Below are positions 21,295 through 34,350 of a stretch of 64,000 nt of DNA, one piece after another. Location: contig CM057151.1 in the NCBI GenBank assembly GCA_029962745.1, positions 10,001,014 through 10,065,013 on the forward strand, read 5' to 3'. The position numbers were made by a program, and so were the translations under genes. This DNA comes from Echinometra lucunter (taxonomy: Eukaryota; Echinodermata; Echinoidea; Camarodonta; Echinometridae). How positions within the stretch are numbered: the first letter of the stretch is position 1; each line of letters opens with the position of its first letter. The notes beneath the pieces were generated by a model. The model was not told the DNA's origin, searched no databases, and worked only from the letters and a program-made list of their open reading frames with translations.

Positions 21295-22540
21295 AGTGAT
21301 AACAAAATGGTAAATTTTTTTTTGATATATGATCGAGAATAGAATTTTAAGAAGAATAATCGAAATCAATGCATTTTGGCTAATTTTCTCATTAAAAAGT
21401 CAAGAGTTGACCAAAAAACTTTGAGTATGAGGTATGACGTAAAAGTGGTTACCCATTGCAGCTTCGCGCATTCAGTTGTGCTGTGCGCTAGCCTGTACAA
21501 TATGTATTATACTTTGTGCGCATTTTGCTAGAATTGCGCGACAAGAAATTGCAAGGTAACCACTTTGACGTCATTTTGACGTCATTGTGGGTACCCGGTT
21601 GAAACTGGGACACAGCTGAGGGGTCAAAAATATCCTGAAACCTTCTACATTTGGGGGTATCCTTGGCAACACGACTTTCTAAAAAAAATTTAGGCAGATG
21701 ATTTCCTGCTGATGAAATCATGCTCTTTTAAAGCGTCGTGGTCTGGTGGTTCTGACTTTTGTCTTTCAATCAGAGGGTCGTGGGTTCGAATCCCAGCCAT
21801 GGCGTTAACTTCCTTCAGCAAGAAATTAATCCACATCGTGCTGCACTCAACCTAGGTGAGGTGAATGGATACCTGGCAGGAATTCATTCCTTGAAATGCT
21901 TGCGTGCTGTAAAAGGCTGCCGGGCTAAAGCTGGGGTAATAATATCCAAGTCCTTTGGAAGCGCATAGAGACGTTATATCATAATATAAGGACTGTATAT
22001 TATTATTATTATTCTTAATAAATGAACTAACATTGTTTCAGCATTGGGTACCACCTTAAAGGGGGTACCCAATGCTGAAACAATGTTAGTTCATTTAAAA
22101 GAGCATGATTTCATTAGCAGAAAATCATCTGCCTAAAGTTTTTTTAAAAGTCGTGTTGCCAAGGAAACCCCCAAATGTGGTAAGATTTCAGGATATTTTT
22201 GACCCCTCAGCTGTGACCCAGTTTCAACTGGGTACCCACTTTGACGTCAAAATGACGTCAAAGTGGGTACCATATCGCGCAATTCTAGCAAAATGCGCGC
22301 AAGGTATGATGCATATTGTACAGTCTAGCGCGCAGCGCAACTGCAATGCGCGAAGCTGGGTACCCACTTTGACGTCATACCTCATACTCAAATTCTTAGG
22401 TCAACTCTTGACTTTTTATGAGAAAATTAGCCAAAAATGCATTGATTTCGATTGAAAATCATCAAACTTTTAATGTTATTCTTCTTAGAATTCTATTCCC
22501 AATCATATATCAAAAATTGTTTTACCATTGTGTAATCACT
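21295..22540. mobile_element. Large TTAA-flanked palindrome split by a SINE
   Basis: The left arm (21295-21732) and right arm (22018-22540) are inverted copies over nearly their full length, with shared words such as GTTTCAACTGGGTACCCACT on the right and its diverged complement on the left. The terminal TTAA tetramers lie at 21291-21294 and 22541-22544. Inside, TTTGACGTCA occurs several times and is itself palindromic (a CRE-like TGACGTCA). The centre is a tight hairpin near 22045-22075. No ORF is convincing. The class is unknown; TTAA suggests piggyBac or Kolobok mobilisation. Confidence 0.7.
21733..22017 (+). mobile_element. tRNA-derived SINE
   Basis: The head resembles a tRNA gene: an A box near 21739-21750 (TGGTCTGGTGGTT) and a perfect B box GGTTCGAATCC at 21783-21793, both RNA polymerase III promoter elements. 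A conserved-looking body with CTCAACCTAGGTGAGG and GGCTGCCGGGCTAAAGC follows, then a TAT/ATT microsatellite tail. It interrupts the palindrome, because the arm sequences rejoin exactly across it (CTCTTTTAAA with ATGAAC). The target duplication is not clear. Confidence 0.75.
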
Positions 22541-22544
22541 TTAA

Positions 22545-22953
22545 CCCATAGCAGTACTGAGCTTTCTTAAGGTGTAAATTAATCATCTTCAATCCTCAAA
22601 TTGGTAATACAAATTATTTTTTTCCACGTTTACATAGCTTGAAAAAAATAGATATGGATATAACATAAACCAAAATGAAATATAATTGTGAAATTGAATA
22701 AGAAATTGCCAATTTGAACACAGAAATAGTGATTATATATTAATCACTGCATTGCCAATTTAAAGAGTTTAATGATTAGTTACACTTAAACTGCGCTAAT
22801 TCGAGAACGCCACACCATACAGCAATGGGAATGGGCTCAAATTTATCAGTGCATTTTTCCCTTTCTACTCATGTATGATATATACTGCCCAACATTCTGG
22901 ACCAACAGATACTGCAAAAGCGTCTCCTAAAGGTGACACTGTACCTCTATGGG
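22545..22953. mobile_element. piggyBac-like MITE
   Basis: TTAA at 22541-22544 and 22954-22957 flank a 409-base unit that starts CCCATAGCAGTAC and ends GTACCTCTATGGG. The interior resembles that of the MITE at 37479-37885 (words like TTGCCAATTT and AAATTGG), so both belong to one family. The left TTAA is shared with the palindrome before it. Confidence 0.65.
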
Positions 22954-23106
22954 TTAAATGGGGAGGGGGGATGTGGGGTTCTTAAGTCATAAGAAAATGC
23001 ATCAATAAATTAATCCACAGGCCTAGCTCTGTTCAAACTTCTCCAACAACAAATTAAAGGGGAAACATTGACTGAACTAAAATCATCTTTTTTGTGTTTT
23101 TACCAG

Positions 23107-23276
23107 ACTGTTTAAAAAGCATGCATGCTTATAAACGAGTGAGCAACCAGAGCACCGATGGCTTTAAGTCTTTTCCAAGGGACCTGGTAATGATGATGTT
23201 TACCACAGAGCACCAGCACATCGACTTGACTTTGAACCCAAGTCACAGGACTACAAGACAAAACTTGTACTCTTAA
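23107..23276 (+). CDS. Possible orphan terminal exon, unknown product
   Basis: A pyrimidine-rich tract ending TTTTTACCAG precedes an open stretch of 56 codons to TAA, reading CLKSMHAYKRVSNQS at first and TEHQHIDLTLNPSHRTTR later. The sequence is not repeat-like and its base composition is less AT-rich than its surroundings. I do not recognise the protein and see no upstream partner exon on this strand, so it could be the last exon of an unseen gene or chance. Confidence 0.25.
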
Positions 23277-26196
23277 ACAACCAAGTTATTGTGTCTTCTC
23301 TTAATCTCTGTAGTGTGGTAACCTTGAACCAATTACTGAAGGATGTTTGACGGACGACCATTCAATTTATAGTGTTATGTTCTAAATAACTAGTATCATA
23401 ACTAATCATGTATTATCATCTACTTGTAGCATAAAAAACACAAAGACAATGAAATCTAATAGAAATTTGATGAAAATCTATGTTTTATTCCCACAAATAG
23501 TGGTTGACAAATATTTCAAATACAATAATTGTTTTCAAACATCATTGTTGCCAAGTCCCTGCCTGGGCATACAATATCTGTAATTTACAATATCTGTACA
23601 TAGTCTCAATATAAATGTATGGACCAGGCAGAACATCAAATGTACAAAAAACATGATTTAAAAAAGAAGAAGAAGAAAAAAAAAAGAGTACATTAAAATA
23701 TCATTACAATTCAAAATAACAAATAGAACATTTAGCTATTTCTTGGTTATCCTTTTCAAAATTCTCGGTCAACAAAAACAAATCATTATCAAGCCTACTA
23801 AGTTAAATGCTTGTTCACACAAAATGCAACAAACTGTACATTTTGTTTTTTATGTGCGAATGAATAAGTTGGGATTAAAGCTATAATGCCGTGTCATGTG
23901 TGAAGGAGGTTGTAAAGTGCATTGGAAATTTTCATTCAGAAACAAGATGCATATTCTTTAGCGATTGTTTTCACCTCTCCCGACTTCTCAAGATTCATAG
24001 ATAAGCCCAAGCTTCAAAGTGTATGCTTCACGTGACATGTTATGAACACAGAGGCCATGAGCTATTCATCACAACGAGGCACAAAGAAATGCTTCACATG
24101 TGCATAAAATTTTACTCATGAAAAAAAGAGTAAAATCAAATTAATTTAAGAGATTTCATTCCTAATTTCTAGTTCTAATCATTATGAAGCAAACACATCT
24201 ATAATTTCCCTGACATTACACAAGCAAGACCATTCATAGGGAGAGAGAGAAAGAGAGAAGGGAGAGTTGAGTATACAGCATTCTTATTTTTCAAGACTTT
24301 CTAAAAACAAAGGACCTGAAATTCAATATTGTAACCATGTAAGGTGATCATATCATACATAACCACAGCAGCAGGAGGTATTTTTCTCTTGAGAGCAAGG
24401 GGCCTGTTTCTCCAAAACACTGTCGTAAGTCTACGTTTGGGGGCATCCCATTGAAATGCATGAGTGAATTCTACAACACACGTCCCTATGGGTAGTCCAA
24501 GATCTTAGACTTGGGAGGGTTTCAAGAAACAGCCCCCAGAAAGGCATTACGTACATGTACTAGTAACTGTTTGGATGAGGTGATGTAATGATATAGGTGA
24601 TTTTCATTAAGTGAAATATTTCAATAACTTGAGACATTTGTAAGAGACAGAAGGGAACAAAATATGGAAACTCTTTGAAGGATTTACGTAACATTCTTCT
24701 TGCTCAAGCAGATGATTTCATCAGATAAATCATTTAGACACCTATAACCATCTACTTAATAATAACACAAAGACATCTGCAACACTTTTAAAAAAATCAT
24801 GATTCCACTATTTCCTCACAGAAAATCATTCATTATTATGATTTGAATCTATATGCTGCTTCGAAAGAGAGACAAGACATCTGAAACTGATTTGTGACCC
24901 AAGGTTACTTTTGTTGATAATGAAATAGAGTGTAACATTTCATTACAGAGTACTGGTAAATGAACATTAATCCTCTCCTGATATAACCTGCCATTTTTCT
25001 TTAACAAATAAAGAACAATAAATGTCTTAATCTCATCATCCATGATAATATGACTTCTTATCAAAACAATCTGCACATGTAGTTAATCCACATAAAATCC
25101 TTCCTTTTCATACAATCCATTACTGGCTCCACATGAACAGTGATTTGGGAAAAAATCCACAGATTCAATTCATTTTACTAAGAAAAACAATTTGAAGCAC
25201 TTTTCACATAAAAACAAAAAAGAGATAATGAATGATAGAAACAACTCTACATAAACAGCTAATATCACTGAATTGAGTTTGTAAAAGTTTTAAGATATTG
25301 TATTCAAATGGTATTACGAAACAAATAATCAATAAAACTATAAAAAAAAAAAAAAAATACATACATAACAAAACACACAACAAAGGAAGGGGGGGGGGGG
25401 GGGGAACAGGGGGATCTTGTCCTTAAAAATCTGTTGAGAAGATATGCTTTCTCTACATACATAACTAAGGTATTTTCAATCAACATTAGCAGTTAAAAAA
25501 ACAGTTCCATAAAAGACCAAGAACATTGTGTAACATGTAAAGAAAAAAAAAATTGAAGAGTTGGACTCCAATTTTGTTGTTGCAATAATAACTATCTACA
25601 TAATTCTGACAAACACATCGTTCAATATGACATGTAATGTGGAGGTCATCGTGCCATCACTGCAATGTTTCTCAGGAAGACTAGAAAACTATATTCTGTG
25701 GCATCAAAGCAATACGTGACAAATTGTTAAATTTTCCATCTCTAAACACATCTTTCCATCTATATAAAAGTAAGTAGCATCAGGGTATATCAAATCTGAG
25801 GTTTCATATCATTCACAGCATTAGCTCCTCAGAAAGGTTTTGATGGCCCATCTGCCACTAAGTGGCATATAAGTGTTTCACCAGGGAACTGTTACAGTGA
25901 CTGAACACTATTGTCAATGCCTGTGACCATTTGTGTTGAAATCCATGATGTTAATACATTTGGAAACATAAAGGTCAGGAATCAGTTATCCTCATCCTCT
26001 TCCATCACTGATGAACATTTATTCCAAAAGAGTAGAATTTTAAAGAGGAAAAAATTAGCAAATAATGATGTCTGCCCATCAGCATGGTTCTAGTCAGGAA
26101 CACATCCTATAAGGCATCATGATTTAGATGATATAAAAAGCTAGCAGCTTATCTAATTGGCATCTTGGGAACACTATTTCATAGGCTGTTCTTGTC
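23277..26196 (-). other. Repeat-poor AT-rich stretch, probable long 3' UTR of the carrier gene
   Basis: No gene or ORF of note is seen over 2.9 kb. It directly follows the carrier stop codon on the minus strand. A minus-strand AATAAA lies at 23489-23484, which would give a 3' UTR of about 2.7 kb. Only one small MITE interrupts it, in contrast with the introns. This reading is an inference. Confidence 0.35.
24399..24537. mobile_element. Small hairpin MITE
   Basis: GGGGCCTGTTTCTCCAAA on the left pairs imperfectly with TTTCAAGAAACAGCCCCC on the right, and GTAAGTCTACG pairs with a TCTTAGACTTG part. 139 bases, no coding capacity. Confidence 0.5.
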
Positions 26197-29100
26197 TCAT
26201 TTAACATCCTTGAGAAAGATAGATTTGCCCATCTCATAGGAACCGATCATGATTGCACAAGCTGGTGTTATCTTGAACAGTCTGGGTAGGGTACCTGGAA
26301 AAGGGAAGTAAGCATACAATGAATGAGCTTAGACATGCATATGTCTGCAATGAAAACAAAATGAATGTCATAGTAAAGCAGCTCATTGAGACTGAGCCAG
26401 AGTATCAGAGTTGCTAACTTATTGGATATACGGGTACATGCTTGATTAAAATCTCCAAAGGGAAAATGTCTGTATTTACATAGTAAAAGAATGAAGTAAT
26501 TGAAAAGGACAATGACAAATCCTGTCAGAAGAGTCAAAGGATACATTTCAAGAACAAAAACACATGACCATAAACACAAACAATATCATTGTGATGCGTA
26601 CTTCAAAACTAAGTAAATCTCTTAATTCTTTAATATCTTTTATCATAACACATCTTAATTTAATTTCTTTCTTTCTGTCATGGAAGAGGTACATAGCATA
26701 TTGTAAGGGTATCCTCAATGTCAAGATTCTTCCTTAATGAATGAGGAATGACAACAAAGTGATAGATAAAGGCCTTATAACTGAATATTCTGGGTTCAAA
26801 GCAGATTTAATGACCTCATGCTATTTGGTAAGATACTGCTTTTGAATTAAAGAGTGACATTTGTTAACATTGTTATGATTTTAAAAAATCTCATTTTGCT
26901 ACTTGAAAATGGGATAAACATTAGGGTTATAGTGTAAAAATACCAGTCTGAAAGTTTCAGAGTATAATATCCAAGGGAAGTATTTTTAAATATTAGAAAT
27001 GTGAACCAATGTTTGAAAAATATACAAGGGTCCATTGCACAGACCAAACGTACGGAGTGTGCATGCGCGCATGACTGAATGAACCGCACTGTGTGTATTG
27101 ACGTATCACACGGCGGAAGGCAGGTAACAGTATTTTTTAATTCATGCAAACGGTCCTCTTAGTTCATTGTCTCTCGAGATGAAAGCTAATAAAATCGCGG
27201 TTTGCGTCTAACTTACAGCTTTTCATTCCAAATTATGGTTGGTTTCAGGGTTTTTGAGTACAAATACAAGTACTGATAATAGTTTGAGAATTTTTTAAAT
27301 CAGCTGCTCACAAAGTTAGCCAATGTCTTTAAGTTCCTCATACATGATTTAAGAAATAGGCCTCTGATTACTGACCCAAAGGCATATCTATTTCATCGAC
27401 AATCAGCAAAGCAAGTAACAGCAAGACCTCATTTCATACTCACCTGCATATAAGCCATTCAATCCCCTTTGAGCGTACAACTTCTTCATAATGTCTATTG
27501 TGCGACTTGATACTTGTCTAGATCCTGAAACAAGAATTTCAAATAAAACTTATATTACATCATACAAACAAGAAATAAAACAAATAATCATACCCAATGA
27601 AGATGAGCTTAAGAAAATAGATACCATAAATAGCTTGAAAGAACATAATATCTATTCATCTATGACAAGAGGAGAGCAAAATTTACATAACTTCTGCAAT
27701 CACTTCATTCTTAATAATAGCTAATGCTTTTACAGTAATACTAATATCATTCAGTGAGCAAGATGAAAGTGACTGCTTTCTCCTATATCCCTCTGTCTAA
27801 ATTCTGGTCAGTTCATGGCTCAAATGTTCTTGAATTGTTGTAATGACCAGAATACAATGCCTATAATTACATGCTAACCTTTTTCTTTAATCTCTGACCT
27901 AACAACCCCAAAATCTGATCACTGGTCTCCACATAGTTATGCATGTACAAAATAGCTGAGATATGGTAATAAAACCAGCAAATCTTTTACTTCATGCATA
28001 ATGGCCCCTATGACATTTGGCCTTTGTCCTACTAAACCTAAAATTTAATCACTTCTTCTTCCTACATGTATGGTGATGCCTTCTAGTACCAAGTTTGAAG
28101 TTCAAAGCAAAAGAATTCTTGAGATATCTCATCAACATTAAGGCTAAAACCTTGAATTTCTGAAATTGACCTCTATGACCTGTGGCCTACATACTCCAAA
28201 ATCTAATCAGCTCATCTTCTATGGTGATACACACTATAACTGAGTTGAGGTTCATACCTCAATCGATTCATCAGATATCACATTAGAGAAAACACGAGAC
28301 AGACAGATGGATAACCAGAAACCATGATGCCTCCTGTGACAAATTTGGTGGCCAGAGGAATATTAAAGAGGCTCTGTCATGGGCTTTCATGGGGAATTTG
28401 ACACCATGGGTGCTTACCCAGTAACAGGTGTTGTCCATCACTATGAGTTTTATGACCAACAGACCTTATGTAATGCTCTGTATATTCCACCCTTTGCCCC
28501 ATATGGCAAAGTCATTACCTCACTTTCCCTGGCCCGAGAATGCCCGAAGCAGGACGAAGAATGTTTATGGTGGGACAACTTGTTTTGCTGTGCTCCAGAA
28601 ATGTAGCTCTATTACAGGTATTACCAACTGAGTGCTTTTCACAAAGTCTGGTGTCAGCAAATTATGATTCACTCCCCATGAAAACCCACGACAGAGCCTC
28701 TTTAACATAAATGCTAAAATTACTCATATCAAAGAAACGAACAAACATTGTATATTTGCACAATCTTGAAACAGATTTGTTGACAATTCGGCTGTTCATC
28801 ATCTTTAAACTTAGGCAGTTTCATTACAGATATCGCTGTCATCCTTGTAAATGAGCATCATCTGATGATGCACCCTTGACTTTCAGAGAAGAATACTTCT
28901 TCATTTCAAATATTTGATAGTCATAAATCCAATTTATAGGAACTTACTCCTCATGTCACCTATGTCCCCCATCTCTATCTGTCTGTGTGTTTTTAATACA
29001 TCAAATGGCTGTGTAGCAACTGCTGCAACCTACAAAAAAAATCAAAACAAAATATAGCATAAAAGCAAACTTTGTCATTAAAAACAAAACAATATCACAG

Positions 29101-32100
29101 AGATAAAATGTAACTACATGTTTATACAATCCGAAATCAATCCATCAGGACATGTTAGAAAAGGGCATGAAAATTAGATTATTTGCTCTTTCACCTGCAC
29201 CTACATTGTGTAAGCATGATCTTGCATATAGGAGAAGGCATCAACTTCAGTGTAAGGAACATAGTTACAGGCTACATTTGATCTATAAAATCCACCCTTA
29301 AAAAAAAAATATCCAAATCCTGATACCTCGTCAAGAGAATTGAAATACAATTTTCTATTTGATATACTTACTGTGCCAGCAAAAGCTCCTGAGAAGAATG
29401 CAATGGGAAATGTTGGAGTAGTAAGACCATATTCTTTGCAAAGCCTTGCCTTCAAAGGTTCATAGTTCAGCCATAATATAACTACAATCATAGGAAAAGA
29501 GATATTGCATAAGTAGACATCCTATTAAAGTTATAATTTTTGACACAAGTTCAATACAAGCTTTAGTGACTGTAGATTTCTCCAAATTTTGATTGTTATT
29601 TTTACAATTTTAACATTACAATTTTTCTTGTCAGAAATAGGTTCTAATCATACAAGTTTACAATATATCAATGACCTCAACAACAATGTTTGTATTACAT
29701 CAAGAGAACAATGACAAACATGAAAGTTTTTTTTTCTGTTTTAAATACTTCATCTTACAGAATTAAAGAAATTGCAAAAATAAGAGACTAATTATTTCAT
29801 CATCAATAACATGTTTAGTCAATGTAATAATTAGGTTCTCTTTGCTACATAATGTCTGCACTTTAGTATATCATACTATGGTAGTGTGATGACAAAAAAA
29901 TCCTTTATGTACTACCACCTTAAAGCTTTTCATGTATCATGTATATCAAATATGCAAGTGGTGGTTCTTTTTTTCATGATCATGATCCCCAAATATCTAT
30001 GATCCATCACAATCATCCATTTCCAAAAAAAAATCCATTGTGATTTTTTTACATTTTTGTCTCTTGAGAAGTCCATGGTTGGACATAAGTTTTAGAGTTA
30101 GTTTGGTTAGGCTAACACAAACTTAAAAAAAAAAAATTAGGACTTAATTTTATTTGCAAACCTGAGAAAGGCACATCTCTCCACACCATAGGGTTCCACC
30201 CTCTCCATAAGGACATGATGCCCTCTTCATTGACAGCCGTACGGACACACCCTACCATCTCAGAATAGGTCAAAGGTCGTGACTGCATTTTGGTGCGTAT
30301 AAGCTCAAGAGGGGCAATCACTGTGACAGCAAATACTGCATGAACATATCAAGGGAAAGAATTACCAATGTTCCAACCACAAATATTAAATATAATTTTC
30401 AATTCTGGTGAAAAAAAAGGCAGAATCAAATAAATTATACACAGAACATTAAAGACACGGGGTAATGAGAGTAGAAAGACGAGGAAACAGAACTGAGAGT
30501 CAAAACTTCATGCACTTATGAGATTTTAGGTTAATTTTTTTTTTCTCATTAGTGATCTGTAAAAAAAATTGTAATGTAAAAGCCTTTTATAAAGAGTCTA
30601 AATCATTCCATACAATGTTTTCAAAAATAAATGACATTACAATATATTCAATTATTAGTTTCTTTTTTCATTTATGTATAAAAAAACCCTTTTTTTATCA
30701 CAGCCCTGATGCTATTCCTTGGTCATATGCTTACATCTTGCTCCACCTCCTGCAAGCATGGGTTTCCAGAGCTGGCCTTTCTCATCCTGCCTGTAGTCTA
30801 GTAGATACTTTAGCTGGTCATAGGTTGTGTAGTAAAGGATAGTTGCTGGTACTGCCATGACACTATAGGAAGATAGGTTAAAGATAAAGTGGTGTTCTGG
30901 GCAGGTTTTCTGAAATTGTTTTGTCTTTAATCTTATCTTCACTCTTTCAATTGTCATAATAAATTTTGAAGGCAAACTTGTTATTGGTCTGAACAGCGCA
31001 AAATTGTGCCAATGGACCAGCACATAAATAAAAAGTGTGCGGTGTGAGCCAATGGCGCACCAAATTTCTGATGGCTATAACAACTAAAATAAGATAAAAA
31101 ATAAAACAATTTTCAGAATATGGCCCTTGGTCATGCAATTAAAGGGTGAAAGGAATTGTTTCAAGGCATTTGGAAAAAGGTTAATTACGCAGTAAATTAG
31201 AATCAGTATATACGGTGAGGTTTGGAATCACCATATTAAGAAAGTGACTGAAACTCACATGAAAGCACATGCACTGCACAGATCTATTGGACCACACATA
31301 TACAAGTGGCATGAATGTTGTTCAGGACAAACATTTGTTTCTCATTCTATTTCAAAAATATGAGGGCATGTGAAGAGCAATCCCTTGTCAGGGAAAATTT
31401 CTACTGCGACATTGTTTCACGCTAGCATGAAAAAAAAAATGAGAAAGCTCAGCATTTCATCTTCACCTTTCCCAGAATTCAAGCTTCGTTTTAATATAGG
31501 TCACATTAATTTTGTTTGAAATGTCACCATGAGGAATTTGAAAACAGACATAGCAGTTCGTCCACTTCAAGACTATGAAGGCTGGTAGTCATATGTATTC
31601 TAATTTCACTTTAAGTATTGCATTACAAATCTATGATAGAAACAAGACAAAACATTATGATCAATCAAATTATGTCATATTAAACACAAGGACTATTTTC
31701 CTTGATAGTAATCTTCCTGATTTATGTATCAGAGTAATGCTCTAAAAGCAGTAAAGATAAGGTGAACTTACAGCGTAGGAGAGAGACCACTCCATAACTT
31801 GAAAATCCCTTCATTTCTTGCAATCTTCACAAAGGCATCCTAAAAAAAAAGGAAGATGTTCAATTCACATTCATATATGTTGTCTACGTTTGTGAATTAG
31901 CCCCCTTCCCCCTCCAAATATGTGTTCTTGTAGTCAACGGCAATTCTTGTTAATTTTCAGATTTCCATACCCATATATTCTGAATATAAGCGATCTCTTG
32001 AATTGACAAATTCAGAGCATAAAAAAATTATTTCTTGAGTAAATGGAGCCCCACAGAAATGCACGGAATATCCAAGCTTTTCATTCCATACAACCTTGTC

Positions 32101-34350
32101 GTTTATTCATGAGATTACCTGATATTTCTGTAGAAAGTTTATTAAACAGGATAATTTTGAAAGTGTTAATCGACTGGCGTGTACAACATCTTTGCTGAGG
32201 TTAGCTCTCTTGGAACAAAATAAAATATTACTAGAGGTGGTTGCACATGTACATGTAATTCCAAACTATCACCAACTGGTTTTGATTGTCAAATCTACAC
32301 GATGTCCAATAAGGACTTCTCCTTTAAACTCCTGAATAACTGTTATCTGTAATATCAATAGACTTGCCATTTCAGTGTACAGAAATAAATATTCATACCA
32401 TAATTGTGTATCGATTTTAAAAAAAAATATTTTCTTGATTTTTTATCATTTATGTTACTGTCAAGAGTTTTTTGTGTTTTTTTTTCCTTTTTTGGATGGA
32501 TAGAAATGAAATATTCATATCTCCTTCATTATCACATAAGGTTGCAAACTTTAATTCATGATTACTCCACAATAGATCAAATCAGTCTCTTCATTACTGC
32601 TTTTCACATACTAAGCACATAGAGACCCCAGTAAGACACTATAAAAGCACAATTTATCATCATTATTATTATTATTACTATTAAACTTGACCTTGGATAG
32701 CTCAGTCATACCCAAGGGGTTAACTACATGTACGTTTTCAATTTTCATTATGAGTAAAACAGCATTCTATCTTGGACATACCAATGTGCCATTAAACTTG
32801 CTTGGTGTCTTGTACCATGGTGTAGTCGTCCCTGGTTGAGAGCCATTCAGGCATGTGCACACGTGGTCCATTAGACCATTACAGTACACAAAGCACTGAC
32901 CTATAACAAATGACAAAGGCAAAAATTTAATACCTCTAAATAATCTATGGATTGTAGAAAATTGCTTGAAAAATGAAAATTGAGAGGTGGAATTAAGCAA
33001 ATACAGAAATATTATGTACGGCCATTTTTGACACATCTTCAATACAATTTAATCATCACTTACAACAAGAAAAAAGTAATATACATGTACCATACAATTT
33101 TTTATTTTGTTACTTACATACAAGCAAGAATGCAGTACTGCTTACTTTAATAGCAACTACAGTCTAAAGGTGCTTTCACACATGATGCAACAGTGTGGTA
33201 ACACGCTGTGTCACCACAGTTTTTTGTGTACAAGCCTATGGGGTATAGGGCGACAAAAAAATGTCGCTGAGGGCAGGACACACTTTTTTTGCTCCCTAGA
33301 TACACAGAAAATGCGCACCAATCAAATTTCTATGAAGTTAGTGCAAAAATTGTTGCCATGAGATTGCTTGCGCAAGCGTGCGCAAGTTTTAACAATATGC
33401 TCTCTTATTGAGAGTTGACGCGTAAATGCGCGTTCATTAGCAAATGTGGTGACACAAAGTCCCACCATGTGTGAAGACGAAACAGTGTGGCGCCACAGTG
33501 TGGCACCACACTGTCGCATCATGTGTGAAAGCACCTTAAGACTTTTTATTGAAAAAAAGGTGTTCTAAATTTTTTTCTGCTTTTGACGGAAGTAACTGAG
33601 AAAGACAGCCTTGTTCCTGAGATGCACATATGAAATGGAAGCCCAGTTACTTACCACTCTTTATGGGTTTTGCTTGTGCTTGGAGTCGTATCTTCACTAC
33701 ATCAAGTGGAGTCACTGCACGGTACAAAAGCAATCCAATTATAAACAATAAGGTATCAAGACACTCCTTGATGAACTTTGGAGCTCTGTTGTTGACCACT
33801 CTGTAGACCAATGGGATGATTTATATAGAATAAACCCTTTTTCTGTTCAAATATTAAATGTGTATTAAAGTAAAATGTCAAATAATGGAACATATAATGT
33901 TCCCTGTAACTAGTCATGACTGATTTTGATATCCTTACTAAATTCTCTTCCAAGCTATACAGGGAATCATTTGATATGACATACAGTGTATTTGCCACCT
34001 GGCACAGTTAACAAGCTGAAATAAACAATAGCAATGCAAAAAGCTGTAACAAAGTATGAAATGTAACCAGTAATTTCAGGTAAATGATTGATCATAAAAA
34101 AATATTCAGAATATAATGACGATTCTTAAAATGGAAACATTCAGTTGTATCTATGTGCTGATTAGAATGTCCACTTTGGTATAATGAGGTATCCTGTCTT
34201 GATGGAATGTGCTGAGAAATCATACATACTTGTAAGAGCAGTGATAAGAGCACCACTTCCAGACGCAACCATTTGATGCCATGGTTTCAAGGCACTAGGG
34301 TTTGGTTCTGGTCTTTTTCCCTCTTCATTCGGGCCATCTTTTCCTGGCAT
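26197..34350 (-). CDS. SLC25A39/40: Mitochondrial carrier, SLC25A39/SLC25A40 family
   Basis: The family imports glutathione into mitochondria across the inner membrane. Ten coding exons join in phase on the minus strand: 34350-34230, 33714-33655, 32900-32782, 31839-31772, 30862-30735, 30335-30162, 29481-29372, 29029-28948, 27524-27444 and 26294-26197 (stop TGA). The product has 346 residues, close to the 338-359 of human members. The three carrier signatures P-x-[DE]-x-x-[KR] are at 43-48 ([11 protein letters not shown]), 174-179 ([11 protein letters not shown]) and 268-273 ([11 protein letters not shown]). The first matrix loop has Cys 63, 67, 75 and 77 ([15 protein letters not shown]), the place where human SLC25A39 has its regulatory iron-sulfur cysteines. 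The start is the only in-frame ATG before [10 protein letters not shown]. The first four exons are present again across the gap. Which of the two vertebrate paralogues it is closest to cannot be decided; one ancestral gene is likely. Confidence 0.93.
26846..27333. mobile_element. Dispersed ~490 bp element, copy 1
   Basis: It matches 59192-59684 over its whole length (for example TTGCTACTTGAAAATGGGAT, TGCATGCGCGCATG and TTCCAAATTATGGTTGG). The ends there are CTTAAAGGCATTGG and CCAATGCCTTTAAG, and are decayed here. It lies in the last intron of the carrier gene. Confidence 0.65.
27890..28330. repeat. Diverged relative of the 150-bp tandem repeat
   Basis: Segments such as CCCCAAAATCTGATCAC, GACCTCTATGACC and CCAAGTTTGAAGTT recur at the same spacing as in 5116-6053, with an ending GAGACAGACAGATGG and ATGATGCCTCC. 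It is older and more diverged. It lies in a carrier intron. Confidence 0.55.
28366..28702. mobile_element. MITE with AAGAGGCTCTGTC ends, TA-flanked
   Basis: AAGAGGCTCTGTCATGGG at the left pairs with CCCACGACAGAGCCTCTT at the right, and TTTCATGGGGA pairs with TCCCCATGAAA. TA dinucleotides flank the unit at 28364-28365 and 28703-28704, which fits the Tc1/mariner group. Not coding, although two short frames cross it. Confidence 0.65.
30896..31130. mobile_element. MITE in carrier intron (AATTTTCAGAATA family), copy 1
   Basis: The ends TTTTCTGAAATTG and CAATTTTCAGAATA are inverted, with inner AATCTTATCTTCAC against TAAAATAAGATAAA. The related unit at 40321-40565 has the same order and the same GTGAGCCAATG word. 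No ORF. Confidence 0.55.
33168..33536. mobile_element. PIF/Harbinger-like MITE, left copy
   Basis: AGGTGCTTTCACACATGATG at the left is matched by CATCATGTGTGAAAGCACCT at the right, flanked by TAA at 33165-33167 and 33537-33539, a 3-base duplication typical of Harbinger elements. CAGTGTGG and CCACACTG words recur inside. The allelic copy is at 37907-38274. Confidence 0.65.

Noticed and set aside
21733..21803. Functional tRNA gene
   Set aside because: The A and B boxes are present but the cloverleaf is poor, and the body and microsatellite tail are those of a SINE.
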